The notes beneath the pieces were generated by a model that was not told where the DNA came from, searched no databases, and saw only the letters and a program-made list of their open reading frames with translations. From an uncultured Bacteroidales bacterium (GTDB lineage Bacteria > Bacteroidota > Bacteroidia > Bacteroidales > Bacteroidaceae): a DNA stretch of 64,000 nucleotides. Of this stretch, positions 52,810 through 61,385 are shown one piece after another (position 1 is the first letter of the stretch; each line of letters begins with the position of its first letter). The DNA lies in the NCBI GenBank assembly GCA_902798425.1, contig CADBWR010000010.1, positions 1 to 64,000 on the forward strand, in the 5' to 3' direction. Made by a program: the position numbers and the translations under genes.

Positions 52810-54147
52810 ATGAATGCAGCACAAGTTGTAGAGGATCTGAAACAGAGATTTCCCAACGAGCCGGAGTACATCCAGGCCGTAAGTCAGGTACTTCCTACTA
52901 TCGAGGAAGAGTACAACAAGCACCCTGAGTTCGAGAAGGCAAACCTTATCGAGCGTCTTTGCATCCCCGATCGCGTCATTGAATTCCGCGTAACATGGGT
53001 TGACGACAAGGGTAACGTACAGACAAACATGGGTTATCGTATTCAGCACAACAACGCTATTGGCCCGTACAAAGGCGGTATCCGTTATCACAAGAGCGTA
53101 AACTTGGGTATTCTGAAGTTCCTCGCTTTCGAGCAGACTTTCAAGAACTCACTGACCACACTGCCTATGGGTGGCGGTAAGGGCGGTTCTGACTTCTCTC
53201 CACGTGGTAAGAGCGATGCTGAGGTAATGCGTTTCTGCCAGGCATTCATGAACGAGCTCTATCGTCACATTGGTCCTGATGAGGACGTACCTGCTGGAGA
53301 TATCGGTGTCGGCGGTCGTGAGGTTGGCTACCTCTTCGGACAGTACAAGAAGCTGACACACCAGTTCCAGGGTGTGCTGACTGGTAAGGGTCTTAGCTTC
53401 GGTGGTTCACTGATTCGTCCTGAGGCTACTGGTTATGGTTGCGTTTACTTCTTGACATCTATGCTTGCTACTCGCGGCATCGACTTGAAGGGTAAGAAGG
53501 TACTGATTTCTGGCTCAGGTAACGTAGCTCAGTATGCTACTGAGAAGTGCATCCAGCTGGGTGCTGTTCCCTTGACGCTCTCTGACTCAGATGGTTACAT
53601 CTACGATCCAGATGGTATTGACGAGGCTAAGTTGGCTTATGTGAAGGAGTTGAAGAACGTAGAGCGTGGACGTATTAAGGAATATGCTGAGGAGTATCCT
53701 AACGCTGTATATCACGCTGGTGAGCGTCCTTGGCACGAGAAGGCCGACATCGCTCTGCCTTGCGCCACACAGAACGAGATTAACGGTGAGCAGGCTCAGG
53801 CTCTCGTAGACAATGGCGTTATCGCTGTTGCTGAGGGTGCAAACATGCCTTCACTGCCTGAGGCAATCAAGATCTTCCAGGATAACAAACTGCTGTATGC
53901 TCCTGGTAAGGCTTCAAACGCTGGTGGTGTATCAGTATCTGGTCTTGAGATGTCACAGAACTCAGAGCGTCTGAGCTGGACTTCTAAGGAGGTTGATGAT
54001 TACCTGAAGCGCATCATGAACGACATTCACGAGAACTGCGTCAAGTATGGTACTCAGGCTGATGGCTATATCAACTACGTGAAGGGTGCTAACGTAGCAG
54101 GCTTCATGAAGGTTGCCAATGCCATGATGGCTCAGGGTATTGTATAA
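52810..54147 (+). CDS. gdhA: Glutamate dehydrogenase
   Basis: A 445-residue hexameric-type glutamate dehydrogenase linking 2-oxoglutarate and ammonia to glutamate. Motifs are GPYKGGIRYHKSVNLGILKFL, the catalytic PMGGGKGGSDFSPRGKSD, GPDEDVPAGDIGVGGREVGYL and the nucleotide-binding GSGNVAQYA. Length and N-terminus match the NADP-type enzyme, but the cofactor is not proved from sequence. It is a single-gene unit, promoter at 52714-52745 and terminator at 54228-54260, with codon use of a highly expressed gene (many GGT, CGT and AAG). Confidence 0.95.
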   Translation: MNAAQVVEDLKQRFPNEPEYIQAVSQVLPTIEEEYNKHPEFEKANLIERLCIPDRVIEFRVTWVDDKGNVQTNMGYRIQHNNAIGPYKGGIRYHKSVNLGILKFLAFEQTFKNSLTTLPMGGGKGGSDFSPRGKSDAEVMRFCQAFMNELYRHIGPDEDVPAGDIGVGGREVGYLFGQYKKLTHQFQGVLTGKGLSFGGSLIRPEATGYGCVYFLTSMLATRGIDLKGKKVLISGSGNVAQYATEKCIQLGAVPLTLSDSDGYIYDPDGIDEAKLAYVKELKNVERGRIKEYAEEYPNAVYHAGERPWHEKADIALPCATQNEINGEQAQALVDNGVIAVAEGANMPSLPEAIKIFQDNKLLYAPGKASNAGGVSVSGLEMSQNSERLSWTSKEVDDYLKRIMNDIHENCVKYGTQADGYINYVKGANVAGFMKVANAMMAQGIV

Positions 54148-54227
54148 GCTCGACGAAGTCAAGGTTATATGAATACTATGACCATGAGAATCGTATAACC
54201 GCATAAAAGCTACAATATTGTTGAAAG

Positions 54228-54260
54228 GATGCGATTTTCTTTGGAAAGTCGCATCTTTTT
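54228..54260 (+). terminator. Terminator after gdhA
   Basis: GATGCGATTTTC (54228-54239) pairs with GAAAGTCGCATC (54244-54255), one wobble, loop of 4, then five T. Confidence 0.92.
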
Positions 54261-54274
54261 ATAATAATTTTTAC

Positions 54275-54282
54275 TACCTTTG
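54275..54282 (+). promoter_or_regulatory. -7 box of serS
   Basis: TACCTTTG, 28 bp before the ATG at 54310. Confidence 0.75.
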
Positions 54283-54309
54283 CAAGCAAAAACTTAAAAA
54301 AAGAAGATT

Positions 54310-55629
54310 ATGCTTACATTGAAGCTCATTACTGAGGAAACTGACCGCGTTATTCGCGGCTTGGAGAAGAAACATTTCAAGAATGCTAAAGAGGCTATCG
54401 ACGAAGTACTGTCTGTTGACAAGAAGCGTCGTGAGGCTCAACAAGAACTCGACAAGAATCTGTCTGAAGCCAAGAAGATGGCTGCTCAGATTGGTGGTCT
54501 GATGAAGGAAGGCAAGAAGACTGAAGCAGATGCCATCAAGGAGCAAGTCTCTAAGATGAAGGATACCAACAAGCAGTTGGAAGAGACTATGAATCAGGCG
54601 CAGGAAGAGATGACTCGTCTGCTCTGCCAAATTCCAAACATACCATACGACGAAGTTCCTGAGGGTGCTGCCGCTGAAGACAATCATGTAGTAAAGAGCA
54701 ACCTGAAGGAGTGCACCGTTAACGATACTGTAGGCAACTGGGATGTTAATCCTAAGTTGGGTATCGCCAATCCCCTGCCCCATTGGGAACTCGCCAAAAA
54801 GTATAACCTCATCGATTTCGACCTGGGTGTGAAGATTACAGGTGCTGGTTTCCCTGTATATATTGGCAAAGGTGCTCGCCTGCAGCGTGCCCTCATCAAT
54901 TTCTTCCTCGATGAGGCTCGCAAGAGCGGTTATACAGAAATCATGCCGCCTACAGTGGTCAACGCTGCCTCAGGCTATGGCACAGGTCAGTTGCCCGACA
55001 AAGAGGGTCAGATGTACCACTGCGAGGTAGATGACTTCTATCTCATCCCCACGGCCGAGGTTCCTGTCACCAATATCTATCGTGATGTTATCCTCGACGA
55101 GAAGGACCTGCCAATTAAGAACTGTGCTTACACAGAGTGCTTCCGTCGTGAGGCAGGCAGCTATGGCAAGGACGTTCGCGGCCTGAACCGTCTGCATGAG
55201 TTCTCTAAGATTGAGATTGTACGCATCGACAAACCCGAGCACTCGAAAGAGAGCCATAAGGAGATGCTGGAACACGTAGAAGGATTGCTGAAGAAGTTGG
55301 AGCTTCCCTACCGCATTCTGCTGCTTTGCGGTGGCGATCAGTCATTTACGAGTTCTATCTGCTACGACTTCGAAGTATACTCAGAGGCTCAGGGGCGCTG
55401 GTTGGAGGTATCAAGCGTATCAAACTTCGATACCTATCAGGCTAATCGTCTGAAGTGCCGCTATCGCAATGCGGAGACCAAGAAGACCGAGCTCTGCCAC
55501 ACTCTTAACGGATCTGCTTTAGCGCTTCCTCGCATTGTTGCCGCCCTGCTGGAGAACAACCAGACAGAGAATGGCATCAAGATTCCTGCAGCTCTCGTGC
55601 CATACACAGGCTTCGAGGTAATTGATTAA
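54310..55629 (+). CDS. serS: Seryl-tRNA synthetase
   Basis: A 439-residue class II synthetase. The N-terminal coiled-coil arm for tRNA (about residues 20-105, K/E/Q-rich) is followed by the catalytic domain: motif 1 near GARLQRALINFFLDEA, motif 2 CFRREAGSYGKDVRGLNRLHEFSKIE, and motif 3 NGSALALPRIVAALLENN. TAEVPVTN is the serine-binding loop. It charges tRNA-Ser (and tRNA-Sec where present). It lies 33 bp before the Nfn fusion gene, so they may share the serS promoter. Confidence 0.97.
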   Translation: MLTLKLITEETDRVIRGLEKKHFKNAKEAIDEVLSVDKKRREAQQELDKNLSEAKKMAAQIGGLMKEGKKTEADAIKEQVSKMKDTNKQLEETMNQAQEEMTRLLCQIPNIPYDEVPEGAAAEDNHVVKSNLKECTVNDTVGNWDVNPKLGIANPLPHWELAKKYNLIDFDLGVKITGAGFPVYIGKGARLQRALINFFLDEARKSGYTEIMPPTVVNAASGYGTGQLPDKEGQMYHCEVDDFYLIPTAEVPVTNIYRDVILDEKDLPIKNCAYTECFRREAGSYGKDVRGLNRLHEFSKIEIVRIDKPEHSKESHKEMLEHVEGLLKKLELPYRILLLCGGDQSFTSSICYDFEVYSEAQGRWLEVSSVSNFDTYQANRLKCRYRNAETKKTELCHTLNGSALALPRIVAALLENNQTENGIKIPAALVPYTGFEVID

Positions 55630-55662
55630 AAATTACGCAAAAAGACACTAAACAAACAAGTC

Positions 55663-58020
55663 ATGAACAAAATCGTTAGAAAAGAGCAATTCTCTGAGAA
55701 GGTTTTTCTCTTCGAGATTGAAGCTCCACTGATTGCGAAGAGCCGCAAGGCAGGTAACTTCGTAATCGTTCGCGTAGGCAAGAAAGGTGAGCGCATGCCG
55801 CTAACCATCGCTGGCGCAGACACCAACAAGGGCACCATCACACTGGTAGTGCAGATGGTAGGACTCTCATCTAAGAAACTCTGCGCCTTGAATGTAGGCG
55901 ACTATGTGACGGACGTGGTTGGTCCCCTTGGCAATCCCACTAAGATAGAGAACTACGGAACAGTGGTATGTGCAGGTGGCGGACTGGGTGTAGCTCCTAT
56001 GCTCCCCATCATTCAGGCCCTCAAGGCTGCCGGCAACCGTGTACTCTCTGTAATGGCAGGTCGCTCAAAGGACCTGATTATCTTGGAAGACAAGGTACGC
56101 GAAAGTTCTGACGAGGTTATTATCATGACCGACGACGGCAGTTACGGCGAAAAAGGTGTAGTAACTGTTGGTATCGAGAAATTTGTCGAGCAAGAACATG
56201 TCGATAAAATCTTCGCCATAGGTCCTCCTATTATGATGAAGTTCTCTAACCTGACCGCCCAGAAGCATGGCATTCCTTGCGAGGTATCACTCAACACTAT
56301 TATGGTGGATGGTACAGGTATGTGTGGTGCATGTCGACTCACCATTGGCGGTAAGACGAAGTTTGTCTGCATTGACGGTCCTGAATTCGATGGTGCATTG
56401 GTAGACTGGGACGAGATGTTCAAACGTATGGGTACATTCAAGCGCGAAGAGCAGGAAGAACTGGCTCACTATGAGGAGCACCTGGATAATGGCACCAGTA
56501 CCGATAATTCATCCGCTGAGAAAAGCACCGATATCGTCATGGATTCAGATCCTACCAACGATAGCATTGAAGTGCTTACCGATCGCGATGCAGAATGGCG
56601 TAAGGAACTCCGTGCTTCAATGAAGCCCAAGGAGCGTACGGCCATTGAGCGCGTCAAGATGCCTGAGCTGGACCCTGTATATCGTGCCACGACTCGTACC
56701 GAGGAGGTCAACATCGGTTTGACCAAGGAGATGGCCATGACAGAAGCTAAACGCTGTCTCGACTGTGCTAAGCCCAGTTGTGTAGAGGGTTGTCCTGTCA
56801 ACATCAATATTCCTTCGTTCATCAAGAACATCGAGCGCGGCCAGTTCCTTGCTGCTGCCAAGGTACTGAAGAACACCTCTGCCCTGCCCGCTGTCTGTGG
56901 TCGTGTATGTCCGCAAGAGAAGCAGTGCGAGAGCAAGTGTATCCACCTGAAGATGAATGAGCCCGCTGTAGCTATTGGCTATCTGGAGCGCTTCGCTGCT
57001 GACTTCGAGCGCGAAAGTGGCAATATCTCACTGCCTGAGATTGCTCCTGCCAACGGCATCAAGATTGCAGTCGTAGGTTCAGGTCCTGCTGGTCTTTCGT
57101 TTGCTGGCGACATGGTTAAGAAGGGCTATGATGTCTATGTCTTCGAGGCACTCCACGAGATAGGTGGCGTACTGAAGTATGGCATTCCTGAATTCCGCTT
57201 GCCAAACAAGATTGTCGATGTAGAAATCGAGAACCTCGCCAAGATGGGTGTTCACTTCCAGACTGACGTCATCGTTGGTAAGACCATCAGCGTAGAGACA
57301 CTGGAGAAGCAAGGCTTCAAAGGCATCTTCGTAGGTTCTGGCGCTGGTCTGCCCAACTTCATGAATATCCCAGGCGAAAACAGCATCAACATCATGTCAA
57401 GTAACGAGTATCTTACCCGTGTGAACCTGATGGATGCTGCCAACCCCAAGACGGATACGCCACTGAACCCCGCCAAGAGTGTTCTCGTAGTAGGTGGCGG
57501 TAACACTGCTATGGACTCTTGTCGTACAGCCAAGCGTCTGGGCGCTGATGTCACACTGGTTTATCGCCGTTCAGAGGTGGAGATGCCTGCGCGCCTGGAA
57601 GAGGTGAAACATGCCAAGGAAGAGGGCATCAAGTTCCTCACTCTGCATAATCCTATCGAATACATCGCTGACGAGAATGGTGCCGTAAAACAAGCCGTTC
57701 TACAAGTAATGGAGTTGGGCGAACCTGACGCATCAGGACGCCGCAGTCCTGTTCCTGTTGAAGGCAAGACGGTTATTCTCGATGTCGACCAGGTTATCGT
57801 TGCTGTTGGTGTATCTCCCAACCCGTTGGTTCCCAAGTCTATCGAAGGCTTGGAACTTGGACGAAAGAACACCATTGCCGTTTCCGAGGAGATGCAGTCC
57901 AGCCGCAAGGAGATCTTCGCAGGTGGCGACATTGTTCGCGGCGGTGCTACAGTAATCCTCGCTATGGGCGATGGTCGCCGTGCTGCCCAAAACATGGACG
58001 AATACCTTCAGAACAAATAG
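55663..58020 (+). CDS. NfnA-NfnB fusion: NADH/ferredoxin:NADP oxidoreductase (GltD-like)
   Basis: A 785-residue polypeptide joining two enzymes. Residues 1 to about 265 are the DHODB/NfnA-like reductase: FAD site RMPLTIAGAD, NAD site CAGGGLGVAPML, and a [2Fe-2S] motif DGTGMCGACRLTIGG...C (C-x2-C-x11-C). An acidic linker (about 270-315) leads to the GltD/NfnB half: cysteine clusters CLDCAKPSCVEGCPVNINIP and CGRVCPQEKQCESKCIHL, FAD-binding VVGSGPAGLSFAG, NADPH-binding VVGGGNTAMDSCRTAKRLG. Family knowledge: NfnAB couples NADH, NADPH and ferredoxin by flavin-based electron bifurcation; these fusions are often named glutamate synthase small subunit. No gltB partner is beside it, which favours the Nfn role. 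Confidence 0.9.
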   Translation: MNKIVRKEQFSEKVFLFEIEAPLIAKSRKAGNFVIVRVGKKGERMPLTIAGADTNKGTITLVVQMVGLSSKKLCALNVGDYVTDVVGPLGNPTKIENYGTVVCAGGGLGVAPMLPIIQALKAAGNRVLSVMAGRSKDLIILEDKVRESSDEVIIMTDDGSYGEKGVVTVGIEKFVEQEHVDKIFAIGPPIMMKFSNLTAQKHGIPCEVSLNTIMVDGTGMCGACRLTIGGKTKFVCIDGPEFDGALVDWDEMFKRMGTFKREEQEELAHYEEHLDNGTSTDNSSAEKSTDIVMDSDPTNDSIEVLTDRDAEWRKELRASMKPKERTAIERVKMPELDPVYRATTRTEEVNIGLTKEMAMTEAKRCLDCAKPSCVEGCPVNINIPSFIKNIERGQFLAAAKVLKNTSALPAVCGRVCPQEKQCESKCIHLKMNEPAVAIGYLERFAADFERESGNISLPEIAPANGIKIAVVGSGPAGLSFAGDMVKKGYDVYVFEALHEIGGVLKYGIPEFRLPNKIVDVEIENLAKMGVHFQTDVIVGKTISVETLEKQGFKGIFVGSGAGLPNFMNIPGENSINIMSSNEYLTRVNLMDAANPKTDTPLNPAKSVLVVGGGNTAMDSCRTAKRLGADVTLVYRRSEVEMPARLEEVKHAKEEGIKFLTLHNPIEYIADENGAVKQAVLQVMELGEPDASGRRSPVPVEGKTVILDVDQVIVAVGVSPNPLVPKSIEGLELGRKNTIAVSEEMQSSRKEIFAGGDIVRGGATVILAMGDGRRAAQNMDEYLQNK

Positions 58021-58024
58021 TGCG

Positions 58025-58044
58025 CTTTGCGGTTTCCCGCAAAG
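58025..58044. repeat. Hairpin between the Nfn and DUF486 genes
   Basis: CTTTGCGG-TTTC-CCGCAAAG, a perfect 8-bp stem with a 4-base loop, 5 bp after the stop codon, followed by A-rich sequence that overlaps the next gene's leader. Not a standard terminator (no T run on the plus strand). Confidence 0.7.
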
Positions 58045-58052
58045 AAAAAATT

Positions 58053-58424
58053 ATGAACGGACTTTATACCATCATACTGCTCATACTAAGCAACGTTTTC
58101 ATGACGTTGGCTTGGTATGGGCATTTAAAGTTGCAAGAGAATGGCGTCAGCAATCATTGGCCACTGATTGGCGTCATCGTTTTCTCATGGGGCATCGCCT
58201 TCTTTGAATACTGCTGTCAGGTACCTGCCAACAGACTGGGCTTTGTAGAGAATGGAGGGCCATTCAACCTTATTCAGCTGAAGGTCATTCAGGAGTGCAT
58301 CTCGCTGGCAGTATTCTGTATCATTGCTAACATTATGTTTCAGGGTACCCACCTGCACTGGAACCACATATTGGCATTCTTCCTCATCATCTGTGCCGTC
58401 TATCTTGTGTTTATGGACAAATGA
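58053..58424 (+). CDS. DUF486 (DMT) family membrane protein
   Basis: A 123-residue inner-membrane protein with four helices, starting MNGLYTIILLILSNVFMTLAWYGHL. The segments SWGIAFFEYCCQVPANRLG and NLIQLKVIQECISLAVF are the DUF486 hallmark, a small-drug-transporter-like half unit of unknown substrate. The start at 58053 is chosen over a GTG at 58020, because upstream bases form a hairpin and the family starts here. It is flanked by two hairpins (58025-58044, 58438-58464). Confidence 0.88.
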   Translation: MNGLYTIILLILSNVFMTLAWYGHLKLQENGVSNHWPLIGVIVFSWGIAFFEYCCQVPANRLGFVENGGPFNLIQLKVIQECISLAVFCIIANIMFQGTHLHWNHILAFFLIICAVYLVFMDK

Positions 58425-58437
58425 CAAAGCAGCGAGT

Positions 58438-58464
58438 GCAAAGCCAAGTTTGCTTGGACTTTGC
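58438..58464. repeat. Inverted repeat between DUF486 and ttcA-like genes
   Basis: GCAAAGCCAAG (58438-58448) pairs with CTTGGACTTTGC (58453-58464), with one bulged base and a TTTG loop. The GCAAAG/CTTTGC ends also occur in the hairpin at 58025-58044. Confidence 0.65.
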
Positions 58465-58493
58465 CGAGTCGTGCTAGAATTCGATGAAATCAA

Positions 58494-59210
58494 ATGAAGC
58501 TCAACGAACGTCTTTGGAAGACATTCAACAAAGCGCTGGGACAATATCAGCTCATTGACGAGGATGACAAAATCCTCGTCGGTTTGTCTGGTGGCAAGGA
58601 TTCACTCTGTCTACTGGAATTCTTAGCACGCCGTTCCAAGATTCGTGTTCCCCACTTCAACATCGAAGCCTTACATGTCCGCATGGAGAATGTGCACTAC
58701 GAGACGGACACCAGCTACCTCCAGCAGTTCTGCGACAACCTCGGAGTGCCCCTACACATTGTTACTACCAGCTTCGATATTCATTCTTCACTGAGAAAAA
58801 AGCCCGCCTGTTTTCTCTGCTCATGGCAGCGGCGCAAGCAACTCTTCAATGTCGCACAAGAGCTGGGCTGTACAAAGATAGCCCTGGGGCACCATCAAGA
58901 CGACATCATCCAAACAGCCCTAATGAACCTCACCTTCCAGGGACAGTTCTCAACGATGCCCGCCAAACTGAAAATGAAGAAGATGCCTCTGACTATCATT
59001 CGTCCCCTATGTCTCTGCCAAGAAGCTGACATCCTTCAATATGCCGAACAACAGCATTACGCTAAGCAGATAGCTCAATGCCCCTACGAGAAAGCTACTA
59101 ACCGTACGGCAGCTCAGCAACTTTTCCAACAGATGCAGCAACTGAACAAAGAAGCACGCTACTCACTTTGGCACGCCTTAGAACAGGCAAAAGCACTGAC
59201 AGAATATTAA
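58494..59210 (+). CDS. TtcA-like tRNA 2-thiolation protein (PP-loop ATPase)
   Basis: A 238-residue adenylating enzyme of the TtcA/TilS superfamily. The PP-loop is GLSGGKDSLCLLEFLARRS near residue 30, the cysteine pair is KPACFLCSWQRRKQLF (CxxC, near 104-107), and GHHQDDIIQTALMNLTFQG follows. TtcA adds sulphur to C32 of some tRNAs and holds an iron-sulphur cluster; the family assignment to TtcA is good but not certain against related thiolases. The N-terminus is intact. It follows the DUF486 gene and its inverted repeat. Confidence 0.85.
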   Translation: MKLNERLWKTFNKALGQYQLIDEDDKILVGLSGGKDSLCLLEFLARRSKIRVPHFNIEALHVRMENVHYETDTSYLQQFCDNLGVPLHIVTTSFDIHSSLRKKPACFLCSWQRRKQLFNVAQELGCTKIALGHHQDDIIQTALMNLTFQGQFSTMPAKLKMKKMPLTIIRPLCLCQEADILQYAEQQHYAKQIAQCPYEKATNRTAAQQLFQQMQQLNKEARYSLWHALEQAKALTEY

Positions 59211-59259
59211 ATATCCTTAATTGTAAACGGCAGTTTGCTGTTTGTTTAAGTTTATTTCG

Positions 59260-59267
59260 TATCTTTG
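59260..59267 (+). promoter_or_regulatory. -7 box before the exported propeller-like protein gene
   Basis: TATCTTTG, 26 bp before the ATG at 59294. Confidence 0.7.
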
Positions 59268-59293
59268 CCTAAATAAGAAACAATTTGATGTAG

Positions 59294-60472
59294 ATGAATA
59301 TACGACTGATAATAGTCCTCTTTATCTTGCTACTGACGATTCCCGCACAAGGACAGCGTAAGCGTGGAAAGAAGGTACAGCGCGTTCAGAAAATTTCTCC
59401 TGAAGAGCAGATGCGCTTGGAGAAGTTGGAGCGTATGAAGTCTGCCATGCAGAAGGTGATGTTTATTGATAGTATCGTTGTTGACAAAAAGGATTTCCTA
59501 CAATACTACCATCTCAGTCCTGAGACGGGCTCCATCAGTGATGGCGATGACTTTTTCCACATCAAGGAGAACGACGACTGTTTTGTTTATCTCAACGAGA
59601 TAGGCAACAAGTGCTACTATTCACAGCAAGAGACCGACTCCACCAGTAACCTCTATTATCGCGAGGCTATTGACATGAAGTGGTCGCAACCCACTCTACT
59701 GGCAGGCATCAATGACGAACAGCATTTCCGCAAAGTCAACTATCCCTACATGATGGGGGACGGCACTACGTTCTATTTTGCTGCCGAAGGAGACCCAGAT
59801 GGATTAGGGGGATACGATATCTACATGACAACCTACGACGAAGAAGAGAACCGCTTCCTTCATCCCGTCAACATTGGATTGCCCTTCAATTCCGAGGCCA
59901 ACGACTACCTTTACGTTATTGACGAATATGCTAATCTCGGATGGTTTGCCACAGACCGCAATCAAGAGGAAGACAAGGTTTGCATCTATGTTTTCGTACC
60001 CTCTGAGCAACGCGTAACCTACAGTGCCGAAGACTATACTCCCGAGGAACTCAACAATTTTGCCCAAATCAACAGCATCTCCGACACATGGGACGATGAA
60101 GAGGTTTATAGCCTTGCCATCCATCGACTTGAGGAAGTCAGAAAACAGCAGAAGCCCAAAGACGAGATTGACGACATCGACTTTGTCATAAACGATGATA
60201 TCACCTACCATCAGGTGTCCGAATTCAAACAGCCTGAGAATCTGCTACGCTTCCAACAGCTCACCACACTTAAAAATCGACAGACCATGCTCAAGCAGAT
60301 GCTCGACAAGACACGCGAGATATACGCTGTTGCCAATGCCGCGGCACGAGAACAGATGGCTGACGATATTCTCGCTGGTGAACAGGAAATCTTGACGCTT
60401 CACCACGAGACACACAAATTAGAAAAGGCTATCAGAAATGCCGAAAACTCATTTCTAACTAAAAAACAATAA
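59294..60472 (+). CDS. Exported protein with WD40-like (PD40) segments
   Basis: A 392-residue protein with a signal peptide (IRLIIVLFILLLTIPAQGQ) and a basic RKRGKKVQR stretch behind it. The centre (about 70-230) has PD40-like blades: KVNYPYMMGDGTTFYFAAEGDPDGLGGYDIYMTTY, then HPVNIGLPFNSEANDYLYVI and NLGWFATDRNQ, as in TolB-like propellers and OmpA-linked proteins. The last 90 residues are helical and Q/E-rich (a probable coiled coil). Role unknown; envelope location inferred. It has its own promoter and lies 4 bp before the phosphorylase gene. Confidence 0.75.
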   Translation: MNIRLIIVLFILLLTIPAQGQRKRGKKVQRVQKISPEEQMRLEKLERMKSAMQKVMFIDSIVVDKKDFLQYYHLSPETGSISDGDDFFHIKENDDCFVYLNEIGNKCYYSQQETDSTSNLYYREAIDMKWSQPTLLAGINDEQHFRKVNYPYMMGDGTTFYFAAEGDPDGLGGYDIYMTTYDEEENRFLHPVNIGLPFNSEANDYLYVIDEYANLGWFATDRNQEEDKVCIYVFVPSEQRVTYSAEDYTPEELNNFAQINSISDTWDDEEVYSLAIHRLEEVRKQQKPKDEIDDIDFVINDDITYHQVSEFKQPENLLRFQQLTTLKNRQTMLKQMLDKTREIYAVANAAAREQMADDILAGEQEILTLHHETHKLEKAIRNAENSFLTKKQ

Positions 60473-60476
60473 TACT

Positions 60477-61352
60477 ATGGCAAAAAAACATTTTCCTGAA
60501 TCAGAGCTCATCATCAATGGTGACGGCTCTTGCTTTCACCTTCACTTGAAACCTGAGTTTCTGGCTGATAAAGTAATACTTGTTGGTGACCCAGCACGCG
60601 TAAATACCGTTGCCGCTCACTTTGACAGCATTGAACACGAAGTGTCTTCTCGCGAATTCCACACCATAACGGGTATGTACAAAGGCAAGCGCATCACTTG
60701 TCAGTCCCATGGTATTGGTTGCGACAATATTGACATCGTGGTCAACGAACTGGACACGCTGGCCAACATCGACTACAATACCCGCGAAGAGAAAGACGAA
60801 CACCGGACACTGACGATGGTGCGCATCGGCACCTGTGGAGGACTGCAGCCATTCACACCGACAGGTTCCTTCATCGCTTCTGTCAAGAGCATCGGCTTCG
60901 ACGGACTTCTCAACTACTATGCCGGACGCAACGAAGTTTGCGACCTGAAATTGGAAGAAGCCTTCAAGAAGCACATGCAGTGGGATCCCATCAAGGGGGC
61001 ACCATATGTAGCTGTTGCCAATCAGGAACTCATCAACCGCATTGCTGCCGACGACATGGTGAAAGGTTATACGATTGCGTGCGGTGGTTTCTATGGTCCC
61101 CAGGGCCGACAGCTCCGCGCTCCTATCAGTGATCCTGACCAGAACAAGAAGATTGAGTCTTTCGAATATGAAGGCATGAAGATTTGCAACTTCGAAATGG
61201 AGTCTTCTGCTCTCGCCGGTCTCGCAGCACTCCTGGGACACAACGCCATGACGTGCTGTATGGTTATCGCCAACCGCTATGCCCAGAAGATGAACACCGA
61301 CTACAAGAGTTCCATCGACACCATTATCCAAAAAGTTCTCGACCGCATCTAA
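60477..61352 (+). CDS. Nucleoside phosphorylase (uridine phosphorylase-like)
   Basis: A 291-residue NP-I family phosphorylase. Phosphate-binding GDPARVNTVAAHFD at residues 37-50, the substrate-binding SHGIGCDNIDIVVNELDTL, VRIGTCGGLQPFTPTGSFI, and NFEMESSALAGLAALLG with the ribose-binding glutamate are all present. It cleaves a nucleoside with phosphate to base and ribose-1-phosphate; the closest layout is uridine phosphorylase, but purine specificity is not excluded. It may be co-transcribed with the exported protein gene upstream. A 6-bp-stem hairpin (61362-61380) follows. Confidence 0.87.
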   Translation: MAKKHFPESELIINGDGSCFHLHLKPEFLADKVILVGDPARVNTVAAHFDSIEHEVSSREFHTITGMYKGKRITCQSHGIGCDNIDIVVNELDTLANIDYNTREEKDEHRTLTMVRIGTCGGLQPFTPTGSFIASVKSIGFDGLLNYYAGRNEVCDLKLEEAFKKHMQWDPIKGAPYVAVANQELINRIAADDMVKGYTIACGGFYGPQGRQLRAPISDPDQNKKIESFEYEGMKICNFEMESSALAGLAALLGHNAMTCCMVIANRYAQKMNTDYKSSIDTIIQKVLDRI

Positions 61353-61361
61353 ATTCCGCAT

Positions 61362-61380
61362 GTTGCGACACTTTCGCAAC
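61362..61380. repeat. Short hairpin before mnmE
   Basis: GTTGCG (61362-61367) pairs with CGCAAC (61375-61380) across 7 bases; no T run, so its role is unclear. Confidence 0.45.
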
Positions 61381-61385
61381 CTAAA

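Noticed and set aside
55663-58020. Plain glutamate synthase small subunit (gltD)
   Set aside because: The N-terminal third is a complete NfnA-like flavin/[2Fe-2S] reductase, which GltD lacks, and no gltB is adjacent.
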